Assembly: GCF_018343545.2 (NCBI RefSeq)
Contig: NZ_JAGYPE020000048.1
Coordinates: 1-44,808, forward strand
Direction: 5' to 3'
Origin: Neobacillus citreus
Lineage (GTDB): Bacteria > Bacillota > Bacilli > Bacillales > Cytobacillaceae
DNA length: 44,808 nucleotides
In this document: positions 1-8,351 of the stretch, piece after piece
Layout of the letters: each line of letters begins with the position of its first letter
Position numbering within the stretch: position 1 is the stretch's first letter
Program-made: the position numbers and the translations under genes
Notes under the pieces: generated by a model
The model's database searches: none
What the model saw: the letters and a program-made list of their open reading frames with translations, nothing else
What the model was told of the DNA's origin: nothing

Positions 1-4
1 TTGA

Positions 5-119
5 TTTACTCGCCTAAAATAGAAATTTACTCGCCGAATTTCATGATTTACTCGCTCATTTTTAACTTTTACTCGCCGAATATCACCATTTACTCGCCAA
101 ATTCCTCATTTCACCCGCC
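5..119 (+). repeat. 21-bp phased repeat array A1 (core TTTACTCGCC)
   Basis: Six copies of the 10-bp core TTTACTCGCC start at 5, 26, 47, 68, 89 and 110. The spacing is exactly 21 bp each time. The last copy is degenerate (TTCACCCGCC). The 11-bp A/T-rich spacers are unrelated to one another. The array lies just beyond the pyrG terminator and may continue outside the window. The repeats are far too short for CRISPR and no cas genes are present. Confidence 0.9.
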
Positions 120-137
120 AACCGCCCATTTTTAACT

Positions 138-177
138 AAAAAACAAAGACCAGTCCCGCACCCGGATAACTGGTCTT
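138..177 (-). terminator. Rho-independent terminator of pyrG
   Basis: Read on the minus strand, a 9-bp stem AAGACCAGT/ACTGGTCTT is followed by TTTGTTTTTT. It sits just after the pyrG stop codon. Confidence 0.85.
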
Positions 178-191
178 ATTATTTCAAAAAA

Positions 192-1787
192 TTATTTCTG
201 TAAAGTAGCCTTAATAAAGTCACGGAACAATGGCTGAGGGCGGTTTGGTCTAGAGATGAATTCCGGATGGAATTGGGATGCCACAAACCATGGGTGATCC
301 TTCAACTCAATGATTTCCACTAAACGGCCGTCTGGGCTTGTCCCTGAGAAGACAAAGCCTGCCTCTTCCATTTCTTGACGATAATGATTGTTGAACTCAT
401 AACGATGACGATGGCGCTCGTAAACGACATTATTTTCGTACGCTTCATGGGCTTTTGTTCCCTCAACAACACGGCAAGGGTACAGTCCAAGACGTAACGT
501 TCCGCCTAAATCCTCGACATCCTTCTGCTCTGGAAGCAGGTCAATGATCGGATGCTGTGTTTCCGGTACGAACTCAGAAGAATGAGCATCTTTATAGCCA
601 AGGACATTGCGGGCGAATTCAATAGTCGCCAGCTGCATGCCTAAGCAAATGCCAAGCAATGGCTTTTTAGACTCACGCGCATAGCGGATCGCTTCTATTT
701 TCCCTTCGACACCGCGGTCGCCGAAGCCGCCTGGAATCAGCACTCCATCTACCTCATCAAGAAGTTCCACCACATTTTCACGGGTAACCTCTTCGGCATT
801 GATCCATTTAATTTCTACATCGGAATCAAATGCATAACCAGCATGCTTCATCGCTTCCACAACGGAAATATAGGCATCCTGAAGTTCCACGTATTTACCG
901 ACTAACCCGATGCGAGTCTTGTTGGCAAGACTCAGCACGCGGTCAACCAGCGCTTTCCACTCAGTCATATCCGCTTCCCCAGTTTGCAGCTTCAAATGGT
1001 CGCAGACGATTTGGTCCATGTTCTGCTCCTGCAAAGCTAGCGGAATGGAGTATAGCGTATCGGCATCACGGCACTCGATGACCGCTTTTGCATCAATATC
1101 ACAGAATAACGCTAGTTTATCTTTCATATCCTGCGAAATTTCCATTTCAGTACGAACAACAATAATATTTGGCTGAATGCCAAGGCTGCGCAGCTCTTTT
1201 ACGCTGTGCTGGGTTGGCTTTGTTTTCATTTCACCAGCCGCTTTAATATAAGGAACAAGTGAACAGTGAATATACATGACGTTTTCACTGCCAATATCGC
1301 TCTTAATTTGGCGGATTGCTTCTAAAAACGGCAAGGACTCGATATCACCGACAGTACCGCCGATTTCCGTAATCACCACATCAGCATTGGTTTCTTTGCC
1401 GGCACGGAAGACACGGTCTTTAATTTCGTTCGTGATGTGCGGGATAACCTGCACGGTTGCGCCAAGATAGTCACCGCGGCGCTCTTTGCGAAGGACAGTG
1501 GAATAGATTTTTCCAGTTGTCACGTTGCTGTATTTGTTTACGTTAATATCAATAAAACGCTCATAGTGGCCCAAATCCAAATCCGTTTCCGCACCATCAT
1601 CGGTTACGAACACTTCGCCGTGTTGATACGGGCTCATTGTTCCCGGGTCAACGTTGATGTACGGGTCTAATTTTTGAGTGGTCACGCTTAAGCCGCGATT
1701 TTTCAATAAGCGTCCTAAAGATGCGGCGGTAATTCCTTTTCCAAGCGATGAAACAACACCGCCAGTTACAAAAATATACTTTGTCAT
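192..1787 (-). CDS. pyrG: CTP synthase
   Basis: Converts UTP, ATP and glutamine to CTP, the last step of pyrimidine nucleotide synthesis in the cytoplasm. The product is 531 aa, the usual family length. The N-terminal synthase domain begins MTKYIFVTGGVVSSLGKG, with the P-loop-like GGVVSSLGKG. The C-terminal class I glutamine amidotransferase domain has the nucleophile Cys in GICLGMQLA near residue 380 and the His-Glu pair in SQFHPEF near residue 510. The ATG at 1787 is chosen because a GAGGGGG ribosome-binding site precedes it and it matches the family N-terminus; an in-frame upstream start would add 11 non-conserved residues. Expression is probably controlled by the attenuated leader upstream. 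rpoE lies upstream on the same strand, as in other Bacilli. Confidence 0.98.
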   Translation of the reverse strand: MTKYIFVTGGVVSSLGKGITAASLGRLLKNRGLSVTTQKLDPYINVDPGTMSPYQHGEVFVTDDGAETDLDLGHYERFIDINVNKYSNVTTGKIYSTVLRKERRGDYLGATVQVIPHITNEIKDRVFRAGKETNADVVITEIGGTVGDIESLPFLEAIRQIKSDIGSENVMYIHCSLVPYIKAAGEMKTKPTQHSVKELRSLGIQPNIIVVRTEMEISQDMKDKLALFCDIDAKAVIECRDADTLYSIPLALQEQNMDQIVCDHLKLQTGEADMTEWKALVDRVLSLANKTRIGLVGKYVELQDAYISVVEAMKHAGYAFDSDVEIKWINAEEVTRENVVELLDEVDGVLIPGGFGDRGVEGKIEAIRYARESKKPLLGICLGMQLATIEFARNVLGYKDAHSSEFVPETQHPIIDLLPEQKDVEDLGGTLRLGLYPCRVVEGTKAHEAYENNVVYERHRHRYEFNNHYRQEMEEAGFVFSGTSPDGRLVEIIELKDHPWFVASQFHPEFISRPNRPQPLFRDFIKATLQK

Positions 1788-1985
1788 GTAAATATTCCCC
1801 CTCAGATACAGTTTGTGCATTATTCAGAATGTTAAAGGGTATTTTTGCAAAAATTATTTTTCTGCTGCTCCAAAAAATAAAAAACCCCATAAAAGCTGGG
1901 TTTTTATCAAAATAAAAAGCGCTCCTCTTACGCATTGTAAGGGAGCGCGTATACATTCGTTCGAATGGTCCTTTTTAAGGAGCCC
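1788..1985 (-). promoter_or_regulatory. pyrG leader with CTP-sensitive attenuator
   Basis: The inferred transcript begins GGGCUCC at 1985, the same initial sequence as B. subtilis pyrG. There, low CTP causes reiterative addition of G residues, and the G-rich 5' end pairs with a C/U-rich part of a terminator. Here the terminator stem's 5' arm carries CUCCCUUAC, complementary to such a poly-G extension. The leader is about 198 nt. It also holds a small perfect hairpin CATTCGTTCGAATG (1954-1967) and a second A/U-rich hairpin at 1881-1905. The mechanism is inferred by homology; the sequence elements are seen directly. Confidence 0.85.
1911..1948 (-). terminator. pyrG leader attenuator terminator
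   Basis: On the minus strand GCGCTCCCTTAC and GTAAGAGGAGCGC form a strong stem followed by TTTTTATTTT. It lies between the promoter and the pyrG start codon, so it acts as an attenuator and not as an end-of-gene terminator. Confidence 0.88.
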
Positions 1986-1992
1986 AAACAAG

Positions 1993-2021
1993 ATGATACA
2001 AGGGGCTGATGAAAAAGTCAA
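1993..2021 (-). promoter_or_regulatory. sigma-A promoter of pyrG
   Basis: The minus strand shows TTGACT (2021-2016), a 17-bp spacer and TATCAT (1998-1993). Seven bases downstream comes the GGGCT start, the arrangement needed for G-reiterative initiation. Confidence 0.85.
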
Positions 2022-2052
2022 GCCTATTCATCCCGAGATGAGATGTTTAAGA

Positions 2053-2643
2053 TTAGAGATCCTCGTCCTCTTCCTCATCTTCTAGTTCAAGTTCTTCTTC
2101 CTCTTCTAGGTCATCTTCAAGTTCTTCATCATCTTCGAATTCAAGTTCTTCGTCATCTTCAAGAACGTCATCTTCATCTTCGAATTCGTCGTCGATTTCA
2201 TCAATCTCGTCAAGGTTCTCCTCTTCATCGTCAAGGAGATCATCTTCCTCTTCAAAGTCGTCGACATCGTCGTAGTCTTCGTCATCAAGTTCTGCAAATT
2301 CGTCGATTTCATCGATATCCTCGTCTTCGACAACCTTCTTCTTCTTCTTCTTCGATTTGACGACTGCGACAACTTCTTCCTCTTGGGTATCAACCGGATA
2401 CCAAACGCGAAGTCCCCAGCGGTTTTCACCTAAAGTCAAGAATCGGCCATCGATATTTAAATCGGTGTAAAACTGTGCCAGACGAGCACGCATTTCTGAT
2501 TCAGAAATACCCGCAGCCTTGGTAATTTCCTTCACTAAATCGGCGAAGGCGACTGGCTGCTTACTATTTTTCATAAATTCATAAGCCATTTCGATAAGCG
2601 ATAACTCTTGCAGCTCCTCTTTTGAGTACATTGCTAAACTCAA
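2053..2643 (-). CDS. rpoE: RNA polymerase delta subunit
   Basis: Delta is the Gram-positive RNA polymerase accessory factor that raises transcription specificity and promotes enzyme recycling. The product is about 196 aa. The N-terminal winged-helix (HARE-HTH) domain spans roughly residues 5-90 and includes the conserved AQFYTDLNIDGRFLTLG. A short Lys-rich stretch (KSKKKKKK) follows, then a tail of about 90 residues made almost wholly of Asp and Glu. The start chosen is TTG at 2643: AAAGGA lies 10 nt upstream, and the length before YSKEEL equals that of the B. subtilis protein. The GTG at 2652 is too close to that site and the ATG at 2631 too far. It lies upstream of pyrG on the same strand, as is standard in Bacilli. 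Confidence 0.95.
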   Translation of the reverse strand: MSLAMYSKEELQELSLIEMAYEFMKNSKQPVAFADLVKEITKAAGISESEMRARLAQFYTDLNIDGRFLTLGENRWGLRVWYPVDTQEEEVVAVVKSKKKKKKVVEDEDIDEIDEFAELDDEDYDDVDDFEEEDDLLDDEEENLDEIDEIDDEFEDEDDVLEDDEELEFEDDEELEDDLEEEEELELEDEEEDEDL

Positions 2644-2669
2644 TATCGGCACTTCCTTTCTCTATTTAA

Positions 2670-2685
2670 CACTCTTAGTAGAGTG
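2670..2685. other. Small perfect inverted repeat upstream of rpoE
   Basis: CACTCT-TAGT-AGAGTG lies about 30 bp upstream of the rpoE start. A TATAAT hexamer (minus strand, 2740-2735) lies further upstream but has no convincing -35 box. The repeat could be a leader hairpin or an operator; no function can be assigned. Confidence 0.35.
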
Positions 2686-2776
2686 AATAACGGCTATTTC
2701 AAAGTTTTTCCTTAAAAACGCATATTCCTCATTATAAACAAATTCTAGAGGTTTATGCTAGTTCTAGCTGTTTGTT

Positions 2777-2974
2777 TTACTTGATTTTTTCCTTTTTTGG
2801 CTTCTCTTCATTCTTTTTAATCTGTTCTCTTACTATTTTTAGCTCTTTAAGAGATATGTACAAAAAGAAGATGGCCAGCAACAGGAACGAAACAGCACCT
2901 AGTTGCAGTTCATAAAGATAATATAATGGCCAGGCTGTAATTATTAAAACCATGATGATATGATTTACTCTCAT
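2777..2974 (-). CDS. Small two-helix membrane protein, unknown function
   Basis: A product of about 65 aa with two predicted transmembrane stretches (about residues 5-20 and 26-42) and a strongly charged, lysine-rich C-terminal tail (EQIKKNEEKPKKEKIK). The ATG at 2974 is preferred because AGGTG lies 7 nt upstream; an ATG six codons earlier has its Shine-Dalgarno only 2 nt away. It lies between the icmF terminator and rpoE on the same strand. I do not recognise a family. The membrane topology and codon pattern argue for a real gene, but there is no functional clue. Confidence 0.6.
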   Translation of the reverse strand: MRVNHIIMVLIITAWPLYYLYELQLGAVSFLLLAIFFLYISLKELKIVREQIKKNEEKPKKEKIK

Positions 2975-3066
2975 AAGCTGACACCTGCCCATAACCTCTG
3001 GAGGTAAAATACTATATTGATTATATAGGATATATCATAATATTGGAAAATATTTTTTGAAAATCA

Positions 3067-3091
3067 AAAAAGGGGGAAGTGCCCCCCTTTT
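3067..3091 (-). terminator. Terminator of the icmF operon
   Basis: On the minus strand AAAAGGGGGG and CCCCCTTTTTT pair around a short loop, with the T-run downstream. It follows the icmF stop codon. Confidence 0.85.
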
Positions 3092-3109
3092 GATTAACGT
3101 CTCCACTCA

Positions 3110-6100
3110 TTACATATTTCGGCGATACTGTCCGCCTACTTCGTATAGGGCGCGTGTGATTTGGCCGAGACTGGCGACTTTGACGGTTTCCATAAGTTCG
3201 GCAAAGATGTTGCCGCCGCTTGTGGCCGCTTCCTTCAACCGCTTCAGCGCTGCATCGGATTCTGCTGCGTGCGCATCCTGGAAGGCACGCAAATTGTGAA
3301 TCTGCAGCTCTTTCTCCTCCGTCGTTGCCCGAGCCAATTCCATATTATCAATCGCTTCCTCGGATGGAGGATTTGGATTCAAATACGTATTTACCCCGAT
3401 AATCGGCAGTTCGCCCGTATGTTTTAACATTTCATAGTGCATTGACTCATCCTGAATCTTGCCGCGCTGGTACTGAGTTTCCATTGCGCCCAGCACGCCG
3501 CCGCGGTCATTCAGCCGTTCGAATTCTTGAAGTACCGCTTCTTCAACTAAATCAGTCAGCTCTTCTACGATAAACGAGCCCTGAAGCGGATTTTCATTCT
3601 TCGTCAAGCCGTGCTCCTTAGTGATAATCATCTGAATCGCCATTGCCCGGCGGACCGATTCCTCGGTCGGTGTAGTAATCGCCTCATCGTATGCATTCGT
3701 ATGCAGCGAGTTACAGTTATCGTGCAGCGCCATTAATGCCTGAAGCGTTGTGCGGATATCATTAAAATCGATTTCCTGCGCGTGCAGCGAACGGCCCGAT
3801 GTCTGCACATGGTACTTCAGCTTTTGGCTGCGCTCGTTGGCACCATACTTGTCACGCATGACAGTCGCCCAAATGCGACGAGCCACCCGGCCAATCACAG
3901 TATACTCCGGATCCAAACCATTCGAGAAGAAGAACGACAGGTTTGGCGCGAAGTCATCAATGTTCATGCCGCGGCTCAAATAATACTCAACGTACGTGAA
4001 ACCGTTCGACAAGGTAAATGCCAGCTGCGAAATCGGGTTCGCTCCCGCTTCGGCAATATGGTACCCGGAAATCGACACGGAATAATAGTTACGCACCTGA
4101 TGGTCGATAAAATATTGCTGGATATCGCCCATCATCCTTAAAGCAAATTCTGTAGAAAAAATACATGTATTTTGGCCTTGGTCTTCTTTTAAAATATCAG
4201 CCTGAACTGTACCGCGGACGGTTTTCAGCGTATAGGCTCGAACTTCGGCAAATTCTTCGACAGTTAGGACACGGCCTAGTTCAGCTTCTTTACGTTTTAG
4301 CTGCTGGTCAATTGCCGTGTTCATGAACATCGCCAGGATAATAGGCGCTGGACCGTTGATCGTCATCGATACGGATGTCGACGGATGACAAAGGTCGAAG
4401 CCATCGTACAGCTTTTTCATATCGTCTAACGTACAAACGCTGACGCCGCTTTCGCCGACTTTACCGTAAATGTCGGGACGGTAATCCGGGTCTTCCCCGT
4501 ATAGGGTCACCGAGTCAAAGGCCGTGCTGAGGCGTTTTGCCGAATCGTCCTTCGATAAATAGTGGAAACGGCGGTTCGTCCGTTCCGGTGTGCCTTCCCC
4601 GGCAAACTGGCGTTTTGGATCCTCCCCTTCACGCTTGAACGGGAATACTCCTGCTGTGTACGGGAAGGAGCCCGGCAGGTTCTCACGATACACCCAACGC
4701 AGGATTTCGCCATAATCCTTGTATTTTGGCAGGGCCACTTTTGGAATATCAAGCCCTGATAAGCTCTTTGTTTTTAAAATTGTAATGATTTCCTTGTCGC
4801 GGATTCTCGTGACGAACTTATCGGCGGAGTACGCTTCTTTTGTTTTTTCCCAGCCGTCAAGAATACGCTTTGACTCAGGTGTCAGCTGCGCTTCGGTTTG
4901 CTGTTTAACCGCTTCGAGGGCTGCAACGACTTCCGGCTGGCTCTTCACCGCTTCTATGGCGCCTTCCAGCTGGAATAATTTCCGGGAAATATTCGCCTGC
5001 TGCTCCGCTTTTTTATGATAGCCGCGAACGGTCTCGGAAATTTCCCGTAAGTAATAACGGCGGTCCGTCGGGATGATGATGTTTTGCTTTTCGACCTTCG
5101 CCTCTTTGCTGTATGAAGTAACCCAATCGGTCGCAGCTTTTTCATTGATTTTTTCAACAAGAGCCGCAAATAAGGCATTCGTGCCAGGGTCATTGAACTG
5201 GCTGGCAATTGTGCCGTACACCGGCATTTCGGATGGGTCTTTTTCAAAAAGCATATGGCTGCGCTGGTACTGCTTCTGCACCTGGCGCTTCGCGTCCTCG
5301 GAGCCCTTACGCTCAAATTTATTGATGACAATCAGGTCGGCAAAGTCGATCATGTCGATTTTTTCCAGCTGGGATGGCGCCCCGAACTCGCTGGTCATGA
5401 CGTACATCGCGACATCGCAAATTTCCGTGATGCCAGCGTCGCCCTGGCCGATTCCGCTCGTTTCGACGATGACCAAGTCAAATCCGGCTGCCTTCGTGAC
5501 CGCTACGGCGTCTTTGATGGCCAGCGACAATTCGCTCCTTGATGCACGGGTTGCCAAGCTGCGCATATAGACGTTTGGTGAAAAAATCGCATTCATACGG
5601 ATTCGGTCGCCAAGCAACGCACCGCCCGTTTTTTGCTTGGTTGGGTCAACTGAAAGGATCGCAACCTTTTTGGCTGGAAACTCGTTGATAAAACGGCGGA
5701 TCAATTCGTCCGTCAGCGAGCTTTTTCCAGCGCCACCTGTACCGGTGATCCCGATAACCGGAATCGACTTCTCCAGCTCCTTCACTTTTTCAAGAACCTG
5801 CTCAGCTGTGGCAGCCGCCTCATTTTTTTGGTCAACATGATTTTCCGCAATTGTAATCAGCTTGGCAACGGCATTCGTGTCACCCGTCGGCAGCTTTTCG
5901 ATTTGCTCTGGGATATTTTCTGAAGCAACCGTTGAAAAATCACACTCTTGAATCATCTGGTCGATCATGCCCTGCAACCCGAGCTTTCGGCCGTCTTCCG
6001 GAGAGAAGATTCCGGCAATGCCGTACTCTTGGAGTTCATTGATTTCTCTTGGGATGATGACGCCCCCGCCGCCGCCATAAATGCGGATATGCGATGCGCC

Positions 6101-6370
6101 TTTTTCTTTTAATAGGTCGTACATGTATTTAAAGTATTCAACGTGCCCTCCTTGATAAGAGGAAATCGCAATTCCCTGGGCATCTTCCTGAATGGCAGCG
6201 TTGACAACCTCCTCGACCGAGCGGTTGTGGCCAAGGTGAATAACCTCGGCTCCGCTTGATTGAAGGATGCGCCGCATGATATTGATGGAAGCATCATGGC
6301 CGTCAAACAAACTCGACGCGGTCACAAAGCGAATATGATGCTTCGGCTGATATTTTCCGGTTGTACTCAT
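3110..6370 (-). CDS. icmF: Fused isobutyryl-CoA mutase (IcmF)
   Basis: A B12-dependent mutase that interconverts isobutyryl-CoA and n-butyryl-CoA; some relatives also act on pivalyl- or isovaleryl-CoA. The product is 1086 aa and contains, in order, a cobalamin-binding domain (about 1-140; Asp23/His25 in FDGHDA, and a GGGGG motif near 99-103), a MeaI-type G-protein chaperone domain with P-loop GTGGAGKSS at 210-218 and the NKFE motif, a linker, and the large mutase domain (about 550-1086) with the acyl-CoA-binding TIM barrel. This three-part fusion defines IcmF, as opposed to methylmalonyl-CoA mutase. The ATG at 6370 has an AAGGGGG site. It is the last gene of the thiolase-hbd-acd-acd-tetR run, which suggests a role feeding branched acyl-CoAs from valine or branched fatty acids into beta-oxidation. 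Confidence 0.96.
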   Translation of the reverse strand: MSTTGKYQPKHHIRFVTASSLFDGHDASINIMRRILQSSGAEVIHLGHNRSVEEVVNAAIQEDAQGIAISSYQGGHVEYFKYMYDLLKEKGASHIRIYGGGGGVIIPREINELQEYGIAGIFSPEDGRKLGLQGMIDQMIQECDFSTVASENIPEQIEKLPTGDTNAVAKLITIAENHVDQKNEAAATAEQVLEKVKELEKSIPVIGITGTGGAGKSSLTDELIRRFINEFPAKKVAILSVDPTKQKTGGALLGDRIRMNAIFSPNVYMRSLATRASRSELSLAIKDAVAVTKAAGFDLVIVETSGIGQGDAGITEICDVAMYVMTSEFGAPSQLEKIDMIDFADLIVINKFERKGSEDAKRQVQKQYQRSHMLFEKDPSEMPVYGTIASQFNDPGTNALFAALVEKINEKAATDWVTSYSKEAKVEKQNIIIPTDRRYYLREISETVRGYHKKAEQQANISRKLFQLEGAIEAVKSQPEVVAALEAVKQQTEAQLTPESKRILDGWEKTKEAYSADKFVTRIRDKEIITILKTKSLSGLDIPKVALPKYKDYGEILRWVYRENLPGSFPYTAGVFPFKREGEDPKRQFAGEGTPERTNRRFHYLSKDDSAKRLSTAFDSVTLYGEDPDYRPDIYGKVGESGVSVCTLDDMKKLYDGFDLCHPSTSVSMTINGPAPIILAMFMNTAIDQQLKRKEAELGRVLTVEEFAEVRAYTLKTVRGTVQADILKEDQGQNTCIFSTEFALRMMGDIQQYFIDHQVRNYYSVSISGYHIAEAGANPISQLAFTLSNGFTYVEYYLSRGMNIDDFAPNLSFFFSNGLDPEYTVIGRVARRIWATVMRDKYGANERSQKLKYHVQTSGRSLHAQEIDFNDIRTTLQALMALHDNCNSLHTNAYDEAITTPTEESVRRAMAIQMIITKEHGLTKNENPLQGSFIVEELTDLVEEAVLQEFERLNDRGGVLGAMETQYQRGKIQDESMHYEMLKHTGELPIIGVNTYLNPNPPSEEAIDNMELARATTEEKELQIHNLRAFQDAHAAESDAALKRLKEAATSGGNIFAELMETVKVASLGQITRALYEVGGQYRRNM

Positions 6371-6415
6371 CTCAATTTGGCCCCCTTGTATTTTAAAATT
6401 CTTGAATTACTTCTT

Positions 6416-7048
6416 TTAACCGTCCCTTTTTACCCCAAGCCCTTTAAAAATAAACTCAGTCTGCAATTCGATGTATTCCTCAAGCGTAAACAGCTTCCGG
6501 AGCGCCCAGCGGCGGAAGCCCCACATTTGCCCCTGGACAAAAATATCGTGGGCGATGATTTTGATTTGTTTTTCCGACAGCTCAAGTTCGCCGTTCTCCA
6601 CACATTTGTGGAGCATATTTTCAAACATGGCGACCATCTCTAATTCCTTTTTTAACACATATGGAAGGGCGTCCTTGGATAAGGATTTTACTTCCTGATA
6701 CATGACGAGGATTTCGTCCTGCAATTCATCCATAACATAGAAAAAGTTTGCAATTCCCACTTTTAAGCTCTCTAATGTCCCTTGCTTGTGATCAAGGTTC
6801 TCCTCGAGCTGCTCCTTCACATGATCATAGATACTGTCGCAGACCAGATATAAAATATCTTCCTTCGTCCGGATGTACTCGTACAATGTCCCGATGCTAA
6901 AGCCCGCCGCTCTGGCAATTTCCCGGGTCGTTGTCCGATGAAACCCCTTTTCTTTAAAAAGTGCAACGGCCCCTTTGATCATTTGATCACGCCTTTTTTG
7001 CACAAGGCGTTCGTCTTTGACCGAGGCCTGAACCTCCCGTTTATTCAT
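6416..7048 (-). CDS. TetR/AcrR-family transcriptional regulator
   Basis: A 210-aa one-component regulator. The N-terminal helix-turn-helix (about residues 20-66, with REIARAAGFSIGTLYEYIRTKEDI) is typical of TetR proteins. The all-helical C-terminal half should bind an effector, plausibly an acyl-CoA given the neighbours. It lies 45 bp upstream of icmF and downstream of acdA on the same strand, so it is probably co-transcribed and may control its own operon. It does not look like a close copy of B. subtilis FadR outside the HTH, so whether it or a FadR encoded elsewhere reads the operators at 12145 and 14568 is open. The Shine-Dalgarno AAGGAG lies about 13 nt upstream, at the edge of a 123-bp repeat. 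Confidence 0.9.
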   Translation of the reverse strand: MNKREVQASVKDERLVQKRRDQMIKGAVALFKEKGFHRTTTREIARAAGFSIGTLYEYIRTKEDILYLVCDSIYDHVKEQLEENLDHKQGTLESLKVGIANFFYVMDELQDEILVMYQEVKSLSKDALPYVLKKELEMVAMFENMLHKCVENGELELSEKQIKIIAHDIFVQGQMWGFRRWALRKLFTLEEYIELQTEFIFKGLGVKRDG

Positions 7049-7065
7049 CGCGCTCGAACCGCTCC

Positions 7066-7188
7066 TTGTCTAGCTACAGCGCCTAGGGGCTCGAAGGTCT
7101 ACAGCCAATCCGTCAAGAAGGCTAAAAAGCAGCCTTCTCGCCGGCTCGTCTAGCCTCGTGCCCCTGGTCAAGGCGCTTCCGCTTTTCG
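7066..7188. repeat. 123-bp imperfect-palindrome repeat, copy 1
   Basis: Begins TTGTCTAGCTACAGCGCCTA and ends AAGGCGCTTCCGCTTTT. The outer arms AGCGCCT/AGGCGCT and the inner perfect arms AGAAGGCT/AGCCTTCT fold into a long hairpin. A second copy in the same orientation lies at 33483-33605, identical over the outer arms and most of the core and differing in the two flanking loops. Elements of this type are dispersed in many Bacillaceae genomes (general knowledge; no search run). This one fills the acdA-tetR gap. Confidence 0.85.
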
Positions 7189-7190
7189 TT

Positions 7191-8330
7191 TTACTTCGTA
7201 ATCATTCTAGAAATAACAAGGCGCTGAATTTCCTGAGTGCCCTCGTAAATTTGCGTGATTTTCGCATCGCGCATGAAGCGTTCGACCGGATAATCCTTCG
7301 TATAGCCGTAGCCGCCGAACACTTGAACTGCTTCTGTTGTTACCTTCATCGCGGTATCGCCTGCAAACAGTTTAGACATAGCGGACTCCTTACCATACGG
7401 AAGACCGTTGGACTCAAGCCATGCTGCCTGATAGGTTAATAGTCTTGCTGCTTCAATGTTTGTCGCCATATCGGCAAGCTTGAAGCTGATGCCTTGGTTG
7501 GCGGCGATTGGCTTGCCGAACTGAACGCGTTCCTTCGCATAGTCAACTGCTGCATCAAGAGCGCCTTGGGCAATACCGACTGCCTGCGCCGCGATGCCGT
7601 TCCGGCCGCCATCCAGTGTCATCATCGCCACTTTAAAGCCTTCGCCCTCTTCGCCAAGTCTATTTTCAACCGGAACCTTGCAATCTTCAAAAATAATTTC
7701 TGTTGTCGGTGAGGAACGAATACCCAGTTTCTTTTCTTTTTTCCCAACAGAGAATCCCGCGAAATCCTTTTCAACGATAAATGCTGTTGTACCGCGCTGC
7801 TTGTTGGATGGATCGGTTAGTGCAAATACGACATAAATGTCGGCCTCACCGCCATTGGTAATGAAAATTTTTGAACCATTCAGCACGTAGTGGTCGCCCT
7901 CAAGGCGTGCCATCGTTCTCATCCCGCCTGCGTCAGAGCCGCTGCCAGGCTCCGTTAAGCCGTAAGCACCGATTTTTGAACCTTCGGCCAGTGGACGAAG
8001 GTATTTTTGCTTTTGCTCTTCATTACCGAACTTGTAAATTGGCCAGCTGGCAAGAGATGTGTGTGCGGAAAGGGTAACCCCGACTGATGAATCGATGCGG
8101 GAAAGCTCTTCAACCGCGATACAGTAAGCAAGATAATCACTGCCGATGCCGCCGTACTCTTCCGGCCATGGAATTCCCGTTAAGCCAAGCTCCGCCATTT
8201 TGTCAAAAATCTCCCGGTCAAAGCGCTCTTCCTCATCACGCTCAGCGGCCGTCGGAGCAATCTCGTTTTGCGCAAAATCGCGCACCATTTTGCGAATCAT
8301 TTCATGTTCTTCGGTTAATTTGAAGTTCAT
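7191..8330 (-). CDS. acdA: Acyl-CoA dehydrogenase AcdA
   Basis: An FAD-dependent enzyme catalysing the first step of beta-oxidation, alpha,beta-desaturation of an acyl-CoA. At 379 aa it closely resembles B. subtilis AcdA from its MNF-x-LTEEHEMIRK N-terminus to the C-terminus. The family signatures GAYGLTEPGSGSDA (FAD/substrate contact) and QVFGGYGYTKDYPVER are intact. The catalytic base is Glu363 in IYEGTQEIQR, the position typical of short- and branched-chain dehydrogenases. A strong GAGGAGG site precedes the ATG. It forms a tandem pair with the paralogue at 8472-9602, and array A2 fills the gap between them. Confidence 0.97.
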   Translation of the reverse strand: MNFKLTEEHEMIRKMVRDFAQNEIAPTAAERDEEERFDREIFDKMAELGLTGIPWPEEYGGIGSDYLAYCIAVEELSRIDSSVGVTLSAHTSLASWPIYKFGNEEQKQKYLRPLAEGSKIGAYGLTEPGSGSDAGGMRTMARLEGDHYVLNGSKIFITNGGEADIYVVFALTDPSNKQRGTTAFIVEKDFAGFSVGKKEKKLGIRSSPTTEIIFEDCKVPVENRLGEEGEGFKVAMMTLDGGRNGIAAQAVGIAQGALDAAVDYAKERVQFGKPIAANQGISFKLADMATNIEAARLLTYQAAWLESNGLPYGKESAMSKLFAGDTAMKVTTEAVQVFGGYGYTKDYPVERFMRDAKITQIYEGTQEIQRLVISRMITK

Positions 8331-8351
8331 TTTGGGTATCCTCCTCAGTTT

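Noticed and set aside
5..119. CRISPR array
   Set aside because: Cores are only 9-12 bp with 9-11 bp spacers, there are no cas genes and no leader, and the period is 20-21 bp; CRISPR units are far longer.
1954..1967. LexA box in the pyrG leader
   Set aside because: CATTCGTTCGAATG is palindromic but does not match the Bacillus CGAACN4GTTCG consensus, and it lies within the transcribed leader.
2022..2052. rpoE terminator at the TCATCTCGGGATGA hairpin
   Set aside because: The stem is only 5 bp and there is no T-run. Read-through from rpoE into pyrG is possible, but pyrG has its own promoter.
2043..2360. Plus-strand gene opposite rpoE
   Set aside because: Its Arg/His-rich translation is the antisense of the acidic delta tail. 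There is no ribosome-binding site.
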